This document shows positions 36,173 to 45,234 of a DNA stretch of 64,000 nucleotides, in pieces (position 1 is the first letter of the stretch; each line of letters starts with the position of its first letter). The position numbers and the translations under genes were made by a program. Location: positions 186,001-250,000 of the forward strand of contig CP054180.1 of the NCBI GenBank assembly GCA_015709635.1, given 5' to 3'. The DNA comes from Gammaproteobacteria bacterium. GTDB lineage: Bacteria > Pseudomonadota > Gammaproteobacteria > Burkholderiales > Nitrosomonadaceae. The notes under the pieces are model-generated. The model was not told the origin of the DNA, ran no database searches, and saw only the letters and a list, made by a program, of their open reading frames with translations.

Positions 36173-37684
36173 ATGAAAAACAATTACCTTGAAAGAATAC
36201 TGACCGCGCAGGTTTACGATGTCGCGATCGAGAGTCCGTTGGATCTGGTCGCCAATTTGTCGGGGCGTATCCATAATCAAGTGTTGTTGAAGCGGGAAGA
36301 TTTGCAGCAGGTTTTTTCGTTCAAGCTGCGCGGCGCGTACAACAAGATGATCAAGTTACCGCCTGCGGTGCGCAACCGCGGTGTGATTGCCGCTTCCGCC
36401 GGAAATCATGCGCAAGGTGTGGCGCTGGCCGCCAAGAAGCTCGATTGCTCCGCCACCATCGTGATGCCGGTGACCACGCCGCAAATCAAAGTGCATGCGG
36501 TCATGGGGCACGGCGCCACGGTTGCATTGCACGGCGATTCGTATAACGATGCCTACGAGCATGCCATGCAATTGGCCAAGGACGAGCAGGCCACGTTCGT
36601 GCATCCGTACGACGATCCGGATGTGATCGCCGGGCAGGGAACGGTCGGTATGGAAATCCTGCGCCAGCATACCGGTGCGATTCATGCGATTTTTGTGCCG
36701 ATCGGCGGCGGCGGGTTGATCGCCGGGATTGCGGCGTATGTGAAGCGGCTGTACCCGAAAATCAAAATCATCGGGGTCGAGCCGGTCGATGCCGACGCCA
36801 TGTATCGTTCGCTGCAAAGCGGCCGCCGCGTCAAGCTGGCGCAGGTCGGTTTATTCGCCGATGGCGTGGCGGTGCGGCATGTCGGCAAGGAAACCTTCCG
36901 CTTATGCCGCGAGCTGGTCGACGAGGTGATGCTGGTCGATACCGACGCCATTTGTGCCGCGATCAAGGATGTGTTCGAAGACACCCGTACCATTATGGAA
37001 CCGTCCGGTGCATTGTCGATCGCCGGTATCAAGGCGTATGTGGCACGGGAGAAGATACAGCATAAAACACTGGTGGCGATCGCGTCCGGTGCCAACATGA
37101 ATTTTGATCGCTTGCGCCATATTTCCGAACGCGCGGAAATCGGCGAACAGCGCGAGGCAGTGATATCGGTGGCGATTCCCGAAAAACCCGGCAGTTTCAA
37201 GAAATTCTGCAATTTGCTCGGCGCCAAAAGCATTACTGAATTCAATTACCGTTACTCCGATTCGAACGTCGCGCATGTGTTTGTCGGCGTGTCGGTGCGT
37301 AATCAGGAAGAAACGCAGCAACTGATCAAGGAATTGAAACAAAGCGGCCTGGCCACCGAGGACATGAGCAACAACGAAATGGCCAAACTGCACGTGCGCC
37401 ACTTGGTCGGCGGGCATGCGCACGCGGTCAAGAACGAGATTGTGTACCGCTTCGAGTTTCCCGACCGCCCCGGCGCGTTGATGAATTTCCTCAACAACAT
37501 GAGCCACAACTGGAACATCAGTCTGTTTCACTATCGCAATCACGGCGCCGACTACGGTCGCGTGCTGATCGGTATCCAAGTACCGCCGGAAGAGAAATCC
37601 GCTTTCCGGGCTTTTCTCGATCAATTGGGTTATCGCTATTGGGACGAAACCAAGAATCCCGCGTATAAATTGTTTCTTGGGTAA
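36173..37684 (+). CDS. ilvA: Threonine deaminase (biosynthetic)
   Basis: PLP enzyme converting threonine to 2-oxobutyrate, the first step of isoleucine synthesis. 503 residues. The PLP lysine is Lys51 in FSFKLRGAYNKM, and the glycine-rich phosphate loop is IGGGGLIAGIAAY. Two ACT-like regulatory domains follow: SVAIPEKPGSFKKFCNLLG near residue 327 and YRFEFPDRPGALMNFLNNM near 422. This places it in the feedback-inhibited biosynthetic class. It is divergent from the HepT/MntA pair. Confidence 0.96.
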   Translation: MKNNYLERILTAQVYDVAIESPLDLVANLSGRIHNQVLLKREDLQQVFSFKLRGAYNKMIKLPPAVRNRGVIAASAGNHAQGVALAAKKLDCSATIVMPVTTPQIKVHAVMGHGATVALHGDSYNDAYEHAMQLAKDEQATFVHPYDDPDVIAGQGTVGMEILRQHTGAIHAIFVPIGGGGLIAGIAAYVKRLYPKIKIIGVEPVDADAMYRSLQSGRRVKLAQVGLFADGVAVRHVGKETFRLCRELVDEVMLVDTDAICAAIKDVFEDTRTIMEPSGALSIAGIKAYVAREKIQHKTLVAIASGANMNFDRLRHISERAEIGEQREAVISVAIPEKPGSFKKFCNLLGAKSITEFNYRYSDSNVAHVFVGVSVRNQEETQQLIKELKQSGLATEDMSNNEMAKLHVRHLVGGHAHAVKNEIVYRFEFPDRPGALMNFLNNMSHNWNISLFHYRNHGADYGRVLIGIQVPPEEKSAFRAFLDQLGYRYWDETKNPAYKLFLG

Positions 37685-37778
37685 CACGATCAAATTCTTC
37701 GTCCGCGGAAATTCACACCGTCGTAACACCGCATCACGCATAGTTCGATCTGAGCAATCCCGCTTCATGGAAAGCATC

Positions 37779-37795
37779 TGTGACAATATGTCACA
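37779..37795. promoter_or_regulatory. Perfect palindrome TGTGACAATATGTCACA
   Basis: A perfect 7-3-7 dyad about 95 bp after ilvA and at the ragged start of the HAF-repeat pseudogene. It resembles a dimeric regulator site. It is one base off the CRP spacing (TGTGA-N7-TCACA instead of N6). It may have served the promoter of the now-dead gene. Confidence 0.4.
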
Positions 37796-38507
37796 TTGAC
37801 GTTGTGCATAACAGCCGGGGTACTCCAACACGAGATGACGGAGAAGTTCTAACCATTTGGACAGCGACCACCATGACCACCAGCGATTTCGATGGCCGCG
37901 GCTGGAGCATCAATGCTGCAGGCGCGATCGCGGGCGGATACGCCGACCGCGGGTTCTGGTTTTTCGCTTCCACCTGGAGTGCTGCCGGTGTGCGAACCGA
38001 TCTCGGCGATTTGGCCGGGCGCAAGGACGAGTTCTGGAGCGTGGGCCAAGGCATCAACGATTTCGGACAAATTGCCGGCTGGAGTTATCTCGCGGGTGAT
38101 TTCGTGCAACACGCAACATTTTGGGGTGGCGCTGCCCTGACCGATCTGGGTACGCTGGGCGGAGAAAACAGTCAGGCTCTCGCGCTCAATAGCCTGGGGC
38201 AAGCCGTCGGCTGGAGCGAATTGGCGGACGGCTCGCAGCATGCCATGCTGTGGAACGGCACCGTGCTGATCGATCTGAATAGTCTGCTGGATCCTGCGCT
38301 GGCGAGCGCTGGCTGGGTGTTGAAAGAAGCGGCCGGTATCAACGATCACGGTGCGATTGTGGGAACTGCGATCAATAGCCTCCTGGGTATTGACCAAGGG
38401 CATGCGTTCTTGCTATCTCCTGTTTTCCCGAACCCGAAACCTATGCGATGTTGCTGGCAGGCTTGGCATGGCTGGGCGCAAGACGGCCCGGTCAGCTCTG
38501 CGGCTAG
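37780..38507 (+). pseudogene. Broken HAF-repeat PEP-CTERM protein gene
   Basis: The main frame holds HAF-type repeats (GINDFGQIAGWSYLAGDF, then LGTLGGENSQALALNSLGQA, then GWSELADGSQHAMLW), seen in extracellular PEP-CTERM proteins. After HAFLLSPV the frame changes. In the +2 frame at 38427-38507 the sequence reads PEPETYAMLLAGLAWLGARR, the sorting signal. Removing two T from the TTTT run at 38423-38426 restores the frame. The N-terminal part, including a signal peptide, is missing. It is therefore both truncated at the 5' end and frameshifted. Neighbouring pseudogenes on the opposite strand suggest a decaying region. Confidence 0.85.
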
Positions 38508-38514
38508 AGGAAGT

Positions 38515-38634
38515 TGGTATTACTTCTCGCGCGAATGGCAGCGCGAAACCGCGCAGCACCATCGCAGCAGGCCCCAGGCGCTGGCGCGGGGGCAGCGCTG
38601 TTGCCTTGAAAAGTTCGAGCGTTTCCATGCTCAC
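38515..38634 (-). pseudogene. alkB: N-terminal remnant of an AlkB-type dioxygenase
   Basis: About 40 codons on the minus strand starting MSMETLELFKATALPPRQR and continuing LGPAAMVLRGFALP then FAREVIP resemble the N-terminal region of AlkB, the Fe(II)/2-oxoglutarate enzyme that demethylates alkylated DNA bases. The catalytic core (HxD...H) is missing: similarity stops where the HAF pseudogene ends. It lies 7 bp after the oxygenase fragment in the order ada-oxygenase-alkB typical of an adaptive-response operon. Confidence 0.65.
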
Positions 38635-38640
38635 CTCGTA

Positions 38641-38891
38641 TCGTGAAAGATCAGCTCCACGGCATGGCGCTTGCCGCTGCGGATGCGGCTGATGCCGTGC
38701 CGCATGGCCACCTTACAGGTGCCACGCCGACCCCCATCGCGGGCCGTTGATTGACGGTGAACACACCGCATCGCCCTGGTGCAGCGCGACAACATCCATG
38801 CGCTGACCTTGAGTGGAAAAGCATGCTCGCCATAGAGATCCTGGTGAAGGCAGTTGTAGTCGCCCTCCTTATACTGAAGGATCAGCGGCAT
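38641..38891 (-). pseudogene. Remnant of a 2-oxoglutarate-Fe(II) oxygenase
   Basis: The minus-strand frame reads EGDYNCLHQDLYGEHAFPLK, containing the HxD iron-binding motif of a prolyl-4-hydroxylase-like family often found beside ada. The downstream part is scattered over other frames: RMDVVALHQGDAV, then VFTVNQRPAMG, then VAMRHGISRIRSGKRHAVEL with the second His. Residues between FPLKV and RMDVV are fewer than expected, implying an internal deletion, and the N-terminus is absent because the frame starts inside the end of ada. Inactive as it stands. Confidence 0.7.
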
Positions 38892-39959
38892 CGGCTTTGT
38901 CTGACATTGGCTTCGCGACGCAGCAGCTCGCGTTTGCGATCAACGCCCCAGCGATAGCCTGCGAGGTCACCATCGCGCCGCACGACACGGTGGCAGGGAA
39001 TAGCCACGGCAATATGGTTTGTCGCGCAGGCCTGGGCCACGGCGCGAACCGCCTTGGGGGCACCGATGCGAGTTGCGATCTCTGCGTAACTCACGGTCGT
39101 GCCCGGTGGGATCTCGCGCAGCGCGCCAGACACGCTCTTGGAAGGCCGTGCCTTGCACGTCCAGCGGTAGGCGCAGCCCGATCGAAGGTGCCTCGATGAA
39201 GCCCACGACCTCGGCGATCAACTGCTCGAACTTACCGTCACAGCCGATGATTTCGGCCTTGGGAAATTTATCCTGCAGGTCGCGCACCAGCGCGTCCGGG
39301 TTATCGCCCAACAGGATGGCACAGATGCCACGCTGGCTCTGAGCCACCAGAATGGCACCCAGCGAGCATTGTCCCACGGCGAAGCGGATGACAGCTCCGG
39401 CGCCACCCGCCCGGTAATCCCGCGCACGCATGCCCAGCAAATCATCCGCGGTTTCATAGAATCGGCTGTTGGAGTTGAAACCGGCGTCATAGATGGCATC
39501 GGTGATGGAGGCATCCGGGCTGCTCAATTTCTCGCGCAGCTTGCGGGCGCGATAGGCCGAGCTGTAAGCTTTAGGCGTCAGGCCAGTTTCGGCCTTGAAC
39601 AGGCGATGGAAGTGAAATAGGCTCATGCCGACCTCGATCGCTAGGTCATCAAGCTGGAGCGGTGTCTCTGATGCTTCGATCAGACGGCAGGCGCGCGCCA
39701 CCAGCGTGACGCGCTCGGCGGCTGTACTGGTCTGGTCGTTTCGGGCGCGACGGCTGGGGCGATAACCCGCTGCTTCGGCAGCTTCGACCGTATCGAAGAA
39801 CTCCACATTCTCGCGCTTGGGTAGTCGCGCGGTCGAACTCGGCTGGCAGTACACACCGGTAGTACGCACAGCGTAGACAAAATGACCGTCGGCTGCAGCA
39901 TCCCGTACCTGCACTGCCGCCCAGCGATCATCTTCGGATTCAAAAGTTCTGTTAGTCAT
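38882..39959 (-). pseudogene. ada: Frameshifted Ada methyltransferase/regulator
   Basis: Ada would transfer methyl groups from alkylated DNA to its own Cys and activate alkylation-repair genes. The 5' frame gives the AdaA domain (TTGVYCQPSSTARLPKRENV), an AraC-type helix-turn-helix region (MSLFHFHRLFKAETGLTPKA) and the start of the methyltransferase domain up to FQERVWRA. The rest, REIPPGTTVSYAEIATRIGA to the active site PCHRVV, is in another frame (to 38882). The total length of 1078 bp fits a 2-bp loss in GCGCGCTGCGCG near 39125. The AdaA zinc ligands are also eroded: only the first Cys remains, the other three positions being Ser, Ser and Ala. One cause could be sequence error, but the neighbours are also broken. 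Confidence 0.85.
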
Positions 39960-40079
39960 GTCATAACTCCTGGGCTCGTCAACTCACAGGGCTCATGATA
40001 GATTGGACTTCGATCGCAAGCACTCCGATTCTTGCGGTCGGTATGCGAGGCGTGCAGAGCTTTGTCGTCGTGGGCTTGC

Positions 40080-41454
40080 TTACCAGCGAAATGCCAGGCT
40101 TGTCATGAAAAAATCGACACGTTTGCCACCAGCCTGCGTCAGGGCTTCCCCGACGTTGAAATGGACTGCAGCGGCGCGTAATTCCCACTGCGGATGCGGG
40201 CGATAACTGCCTTCCAGCTTAAGCTGATCACCAATGTAGCGGTCGGTTCCAATGGTTTCGGGTATCGCTACCAATGGTGCCGGCGGCGTGTAAACCGCAT
40301 CGGCTTGATAATGTTTCCATAGGAAATTCCAGCCCACAGTGAATGTTAGCGTAGAAACAGGTTTGATGGTCACGGCTGGTTGCAAGTCCATGATATTACC
40401 TGGTGCCAATAGTGCTGCCTCGGTGAAATAGGTGGGGTTGGGATAGAGCGCATTAAAGGTACCGAGCCGTCCGTCGCCAGGATTCTTATCGCCACTGGCA
40501 ATATCCGCTTTCAAGCCGAGCCGGGGTGACCACGGCAGCGTAGTAAAGGTAAAACCTGTATCAGAAGCAACCGTCCAGGCACGGATGGTTTGACTGCCGA
40601 TATGGCCGATCTGGAATACCGCTTCCAGATTCCAGTCCCAATTCTTTGCAGAACCAAACAGTCGGGTGCCGAAAGAATGCCTGTGCTCCCGTCCCTGCGC
40701 TGCTGCAAACCGCCCCTGATCCCTTTCATAACCAAGCCAGTAGAGATCGATTTTGAGCGGCGCAATACTTTCCGGCGCGAATGTGGCATATAAGCCGTAC
40801 AGCGCCTGCGACTTGCGACTTGCTAGTCACATCATCAAAAGCTTCCGGTTTATTCAAAACCGGACGAAAGGCGAGAGCATCAATGCGATATGGCCCCTGT
40901 TTCCAACTGGCGCGTGCGCCATCGAAAGCGAGACGGATGTTGGGACCCTCTCGTACCGAGATCAAGCGCGAGGTGCCCAGAGTCACTTCTTGTCTGCCCG
41001 CACGGAGGGAAAATCTATCGCCGTTCCACGCCAGAAAACTCTGCTGCAAGTCGAGATTGCTTTGATCGGTACTCTCTGCACCTCCGCTGCGTCCAGACTC
41101 ATCATAGGCCCCGAACTGCACGAAAATCTGGGCATGTTTGCCGAGACGCAGATCGCCATGCACCAAGCCTCGAAACAGTGTGTAGCTGTCACCCCTATGG
41201 CCGTTCATTGTGTTACCGATATCGAAATCCAGAGGCCAATAACCTTGGGCGCGCACGCGCGCATCGGCACCAAGCGTCAGCGTGGTTCCCTCGGTGATAT
41301 GCCAGCATTTAGGAGTCATTTTGTTGCAATTTGCGCCCCAATCTTCTTCGAATCGTAGCGGCAGATATTCGGATGCGGCCACTGGCAATGACATGGCGAA
41401 CATTACAACGGCAATCAGACTGGTTTTGCGTTTCTTTGCTGCCTGCTGGCGCAT
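40080..41454 (-). pseudogene. Alginate-export-type outer-membrane porin, frameshifted
   Basis: Outer-membrane beta-barrel of the alginate_export family, which conducts small solutes. A signal peptide (residues 1-27, ending PVAAS) precedes EYLPLRFEEDWGANC. The first frame runs to about 40800 (FRPVLNKPEAFDDVTSKSQ), and the other continues YGLYATFAPESIAPLKIDLY to the C-terminal FFMTSLAFRW. The whole is 1375 bp, one base over a multiple of three. The cause is visible: a 7-bp tandem duplication at 40807-40820. It lies 34 bp downstream of the amidohydrolase on the same strand, so both may once have been one operon. Confidence 0.85.
40807..40820. repeat. 7-bp tandem duplication that shifts the porin frame
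   Basis: TGCGACT occurs twice in tandem (40807-40813 and 40814-40820). On the coding strand this reads AGTCGCA twice. Deleting one copy yields DDVTSKSQALYGLYAT and joins the two porin frames exactly. This looks like a slippage duplication and could revert. Confidence 0.88.
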
Positions 41455-41488
41455 ATAGATTTACTGCGCAAGAGAGATTTTATGTGCA

Positions 41489-43363
41489 TCATATCGCCCA
41501 GCACAAACAGCCGAGTGCACCCCAGAAGCCACGCTGGTCATCGGCATTCACGGCACCCTGATACGCACGCCCATGCGCATGGCCATGCACAAGACAGCTC
41601 GTGCCGCAGCCACAAGCGGTTTGAGCGAGTGTGTGCAGTGATGCCGCTGTGCTTGCGGCCGGTTTGAAATAGCCGCCGGAGTGATTCACCGGCGACCAAT
41701 CCGGCATGGCCGGCGGCAAAGGCGGGGAAAGCGCGCTAAACTCGCCGTCGCCGTAGACAATGCGTCCGCCGACGACAGTCAGCACCGATACAAGGTGGCG
41801 GATTTCGTTTTCCGGAATCTTGAAGTAATCGGCGGATAATACCGCCAGATCGGCATACTGTCCGGGTTTGATCCGGCCTTTGACATCTTCTTCATTCGAG
41901 AACCAGGTATTTGCATGCGTGTATAGGCGCAATGCAGTCTCGCGATCGACGAGATTGGCCGCCGGATACAGCGGGAGATTTCCCAAGGTCTTGCCGGTAA
42001 CCAGCCAATACAGTGCATTCCAAGGGTCGTAGCTGGCTACGCGGGTGGCGTCGGTGCCTGCGCCCACGTTTACTCCCAGTTCCAGCATCCGTTTATAAGG
42101 CGGCGTGCGTTCCACCGCTTTACGGCCGTAGCGTTGCACAAAATATTCACCCTGATAAGCCATGCGATGCTGGATGGCAATGCCGCCGCCCAGTTTGGCG
42201 ATGCGTTCGAGATTGGCATCGGTTACGGTTTCAGCGTGATCGAAAAACCAGTGGATGCCGTCAAAGGGAATATCCCGATTCACTTTTTCGAATACATCCA
42301 GCGCACGCGAGATGGTCTCATCGTAAGTGGCGTGCAGACGGAATGGCCAGCGATGACTGACAAGAATGCGCACCACCGCCTCCAAGTCATTTTCCATGTG
42401 CGCGGCCGGATCCGGGCGAGGCATGCGGAAGTCCTCGAAATCCGCTGCGGAAAAGACCAGCATTTCGCCTGCGCCGTTATGGCGGTAGTAACTATCGCCG
42501 TCGCCAGGTTTTCCCATCTTTGTCCACTTAGTGAAATCGGCAACCTCTTCTCCAGCTTTTTGTGTGAACAGGTTATAGGCGATGCGCAGGGTCAGCTCAC
42601 CCGCTTGGTGCAATTCTTCAATAATCTTGTAGTCGTCCGGGTAGTTCTGAAAACCGCCGCCGGCATCAATGACGCTGGTGATACCCAGGCGGTTCATTTC
42701 CCGCATGAAATGGCGCGTGGAATTGAGCTGATACTCGTAAGGCAGTTTAGGACCTCTGGCAAGCGCCGCATACAGAATCAGCGCATTGGGTTCCGCCAGC
42801 AGCAGACCTATCGGTTCCCCGTTGGAGTCCTTGACAATCAAACCGCCTGGCGGATTAGGCGTGTTGCGATCGTAACCGCAGGCGCGCAGCGCGGCGCGAT
42901 TCAGCAGGGCGCGGTCGTAGAGATGCAAGATGAAAACCGGGGTATCCGGTGCGACTGCATTGATTTCGTCGAGTGTTGGTAAGCGTTTTTCAGCAAACTG
43001 CATTTCGGTAAAGCCACCGACGATGCGCACCCATTGCGGTGCGGGCGTTCGTGCCACCTGTTCCTGCAGGCGGCGCATGGCATCGGCCAGCGAGGGGATG
43101 CCGTCCCAGCGCAACTCCATGTTGTAATTGAGCCCGCCGCGGATAAAATGCAGGTGTGAATCGATCAGGCCGGGAATGACGCGACGGCGGTTAAGATCGA
43201 TCACCTGCGTACTGCTATCGGCAAGGCGCATCACTTCGTCGTCGTTTCCCACCGCAATAAAACAGCCTTCCGCAATTGCAATGGCCGTGGCTTGCGGATT
43301 CTGGTGATCGAGCGTCGTGAATTGGCCGTTGCGCAGTATCAATTGGGCTTTGTGGTTCTGCAT
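41489..43363 (-). CDS. YtcJ-like amidohydrolase (Amidohydro_3)
   Basis: Metal-dependent hydrolase of the amidohydrolase superfamily, 624 residues from the ATG at 43363 (MQNHKAQLILRNGQF), which has GAGGTG six bases upstream. It carries the metal motif GLIDSHLHF near residue 70, the stretch FRLHATYDETISRAL and HAETVTDANLERIA, and a GAGTDATRVASYDPW catalytic Asp region. Substrates of this subgroup are amides or formamides, mostly unassigned. The last 60 residues are unusual: Cys- and His-rich (ACGCGTSCLVHGHAHGRAY, then GALGCLCWAI). A broken porin gene follows on the same strand. Confidence 0.88.
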   Translation of the reverse strand: MQNHKAQLILRNGQFTTLDHQNPQATAIAIAEGCFIAVGNDDEVMRLADSSTQVIDLNRRRVIPGLIDSHLHFIRGGLNYNMELRWDGIPSLADAMRRLQEQVARTPAPQWVRIVGGFTEMQFAEKRLPTLDEINAVAPDTPVFILHLYDRALLNRAALRACGYDRNTPNPPGGLIVKDSNGEPIGLLLAEPNALILYAALARGPKLPYEYQLNSTRHFMREMNRLGITSVIDAGGGFQNYPDDYKIIEELHQAGELTLRIAYNLFTQKAGEEVADFTKWTKMGKPGDGDSYYRHNGAGEMLVFSAADFEDFRMPRPDPAAHMENDLEAVVRILVSHRWPFRLHATYDETISRALDVFEKVNRDIPFDGIHWFFDHAETVTDANLERIAKLGGGIAIQHRMAYQGEYFVQRYGRKAVERTPPYKRMLELGVNVGAGTDATRVASYDPWNALYWLVTGKTLGNLPLYPAANLVDRETALRLYTHANTWFSNEEDVKGRIKPGQYADLAVLSADYFKIPENEIRHLVSVLTVVGGRIVYGDGEFSALSPPLPPAMPDWSPVNHSGGYFKPAASTAASLHTLAQTACGCGTSCLVHGHAHGRAYQGAVNADDQRGFWGALGCLCWAI

Positions 43364-43502
43364 TGATGCACCTCGCGAAGTTTCAGCAAGCACACTGGTT
43401 TTCGAAAACAATAAAGACGCTCCGGCTGCTTGTAAAAATACACCGACGGCGCAGGTTTACTGCGCTGTCACCCATGTTTTATCCCTTTCGGGGCCTGGCT
43501 AT

Positions 43503-44132
43503 TTATTTCTTGGTAATGGCGAAGTAGCTCGTCATCAGGTTGCGGTAGTTGGGTAGGTAGCTGGAAAATAAAGCACCCAAGCCTTCGATATCGTTGCGCC
43601 AATCGCGATGCAATTCGCAAGCCACGCCAAACCAGCTCATCAACTGTACGCCTGCGGCCTGCATGCGCATCCAGGCAGCATCGCGAGTTATTTCATTGAA
43701 GGTGCCCGAAGCATCCGTGACTACGAATACTTCGTAACCTTCCTCGATCGCGGATAATGCTGGAAAAGCGACACAGACTTCGGTCACCACACCGGCGATG
43801 ATGAGCTGCTTGCGGCCGGTCTTTTTGATCGCCTTGACAAAATCTTCGTTGTCCCAGGCGTTGATGTTGCCGGGACGAGCGATATATGGCGCAGTAGGAT
43901 GCATTTCCTTGATTTCCGGAACCAGCGGTCCATTGGGGCCATCTTCAAAGCTGGTGGTCAGGATGGTGGGCAGCTTGAAATACTTGCCGCAGGCGGTGAT
44001 CGCCAACACGTTATTCTTGAACTCATTCGGCGAAAAATCCTGCACCAGAGAAATCAGCCCTGCCTGATGATCCACCAATAGCAACACAGCATCATCTTTA
44101 GAAAGCCGGTTGTATGTGAAAGTCTTGTTCAT
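43503..44132 (-). CDS. YcaC-like isochorismatase-family hydrolase (1)
   Basis: A 209-residue cysteine hydrolase like YcaC. The catalytic triad would come from VDHQAGLISLVQD (Asp), the Lys in FVKAIKKTGRKQLI, and Cys in GVVTEVCVAFPALSAIEEGY; the cis-peptide motif is part of the last stretch. YcaC-type hydrolases have no firmly assigned substrate. AAAGGAA precedes the start. A paralogue lies two genes upstream with similar length and motifs. Confidence 0.86.
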   Translation of the reverse strand: MNKTFTYNRLSKDDAVLLLVDHQAGLISLVQDFSPNEFKNNVLAITACGKYFKLPTILTTSFEDGPNGPLVPEIKEMHPTAPYIARPGNINAWDNEDFVKAIKKTGRKQLIIAGVVTEVCVAFPALSAIEEGYEVFVVTDASGTFNEITRDAAWMRMQAAGVQLMSWFGVACELHRDWRNDIEGLGALFSSYLPNYRNLMTSYFAITKK

Positions 44133-44172
44133 TGTCGTATTCCTTTCATGGGTTGTTGTTATGCATTTTTAT

Positions 44173-44523
44173 TCAATACAGCGCATAGAATCGGTCGCTG
44201 ATGATCTTGCCATCTTTCCAGTGCTGTACCGCCACTTGATCGAACTTTTTGTGGCCCAGATCTTTATGTTTGTATTCATAATGCCACTCGGTCATCGTGA
44301 CGTTTTCTCCTACGGCGGTCGATACGATTTCCGATGTGAGCCATGCTTCAACGCCTTCGAATAATTCGGATTCCCGGGCTTTGGCTTGTTGCAATCCTTT
44401 CGCCACCACATCATTTTTTTCGATCACGACGCAATCGGGATGGTAATACTTGTCCATCGATTCCAGAATTTCGCCCTTCAGAATCATCTGATTCAGATCG
44501 TTGAGTTTTTCTTCTAAGGTCAT
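44173..44523 (-). CDS. SnoaL/NTF2-like small protein
   Basis: A 116-residue protein starting MTLEEKLNDLNQMILKGEIL. The cone-shaped NTF2/SnoaL fold is suggested by an N-terminal helix, the DKYYHPDCVVIEKND stretch and beta strands ending HWKDGKIISDRFYALY. Such folds serve as small hydrolases, isomerases or binding proteins. I chose the ATG at 44523 over an in-frame start at 44568, which would lie inside the neighbouring gene. It sits between the two YcaC-like genes, probably in one operon with them. Confidence 0.75.
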   Translation of the reverse strand: MTLEEKLNDLNQMILKGEILESMDKYYHPDCVVIEKNDVVAKGLQQAKARESELFEGVEAWLTSEIVSTAVGENVTMTEWHYEYKHKDLGHKKFDQVAVQHWKDGKIISDRFYALY

Positions 44524-44530
44524 GTTATTC

Positions 44531-45163
44531 CTAATTTTTTGCTTTCTGAACAGCCTGGGCCTTGTCATAACTCTCGATCAACTGCCGATAATGCGGCATC
44601 GGATAGTCGGCATAAAGATCGGCAAAATCCAGCGCTTCCGACCGGTTCCAGGTTTTCTGCAATTCTGAAATAACTGCGACCGTGTCGATCGGAATGACCC
44701 CTGCTTGCACAATACGGGCAACGGTTAAGTCGGTAGCCATTTTGCTCCAGTTACCCGAGGCATCCACAACGGCATACACTTTATAACCGGCGGTTACTGC
44801 GCTGATAGATGGAAAAGCCATGCATACGCTGGTGAGCGTACCGGCAAGGATCAGCGTTTTGCGGCCGGTAGCTTCGACGGCTTTGACAAAATCGGGGCTA
44901 TCCCAAACATTGATTTCTCCGCGGCGCCCCACATATTGTGCGTGCGGGGCGGCTTGATGGATTTCCGGAATCAGTGGCCCATTCGGACCATCCGGGACGG
45001 AGGCGGAAGTAATGACCGGCATCTTGAGTATTGTAGCAATCTTGGCAAGTGCAGTGGCATTGCGGCGCAAGTCTGATACTGGAATATCTTTCACCAATTG
45101 AAATAAGCCGCTCTGATGATCGATGAGAAGCATCAGAGTTTCGTCGGGATTGATATGACTCAT
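44531..45163 (-). CDS. YcaC-like isochorismatase-family hydrolase (2)
   Basis: A 210-residue paralogue of the hydrolase encoded downstream. It shows LIDHQSGLFQLVKDI with the Asp, DSPDFVKAVEATGRKTLILA with the Lys, and LTSVCMAFPSISAVTAGYKV with the Cys nucleophile. The two are similar in order and spacing of motifs but differ in many residues, so they look like an older duplication around the SnoaL-like gene. Only 7 bp separate it from that gene. Confidence 0.86.
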   Translation of the reverse strand: MSHINPDETLMLLIDHQSGLFQLVKDIPVSDLRRNATALAKIATILKMPVITSASVPDGPNGPLIPEIHQAAPHAQYVGRRGEINVWDSPDFVKAVEATGRKTLILAGTLTSVCMAFPSISAVTAGYKVYAVVDASGNWSKMATDLTVARIVQAGVIPIDTVAVISELQKTWNRSEALDFADLYADYPMPHYRQLIESYDKAQAVQKAKN

Positions 45164-45234
45164 CGTATTTATTCTCCTGTGGTTTGATTAAATAAAAAAT
45201 TACCGCCTGAATGAGGCTGGTTGGTTAAAGCAAT

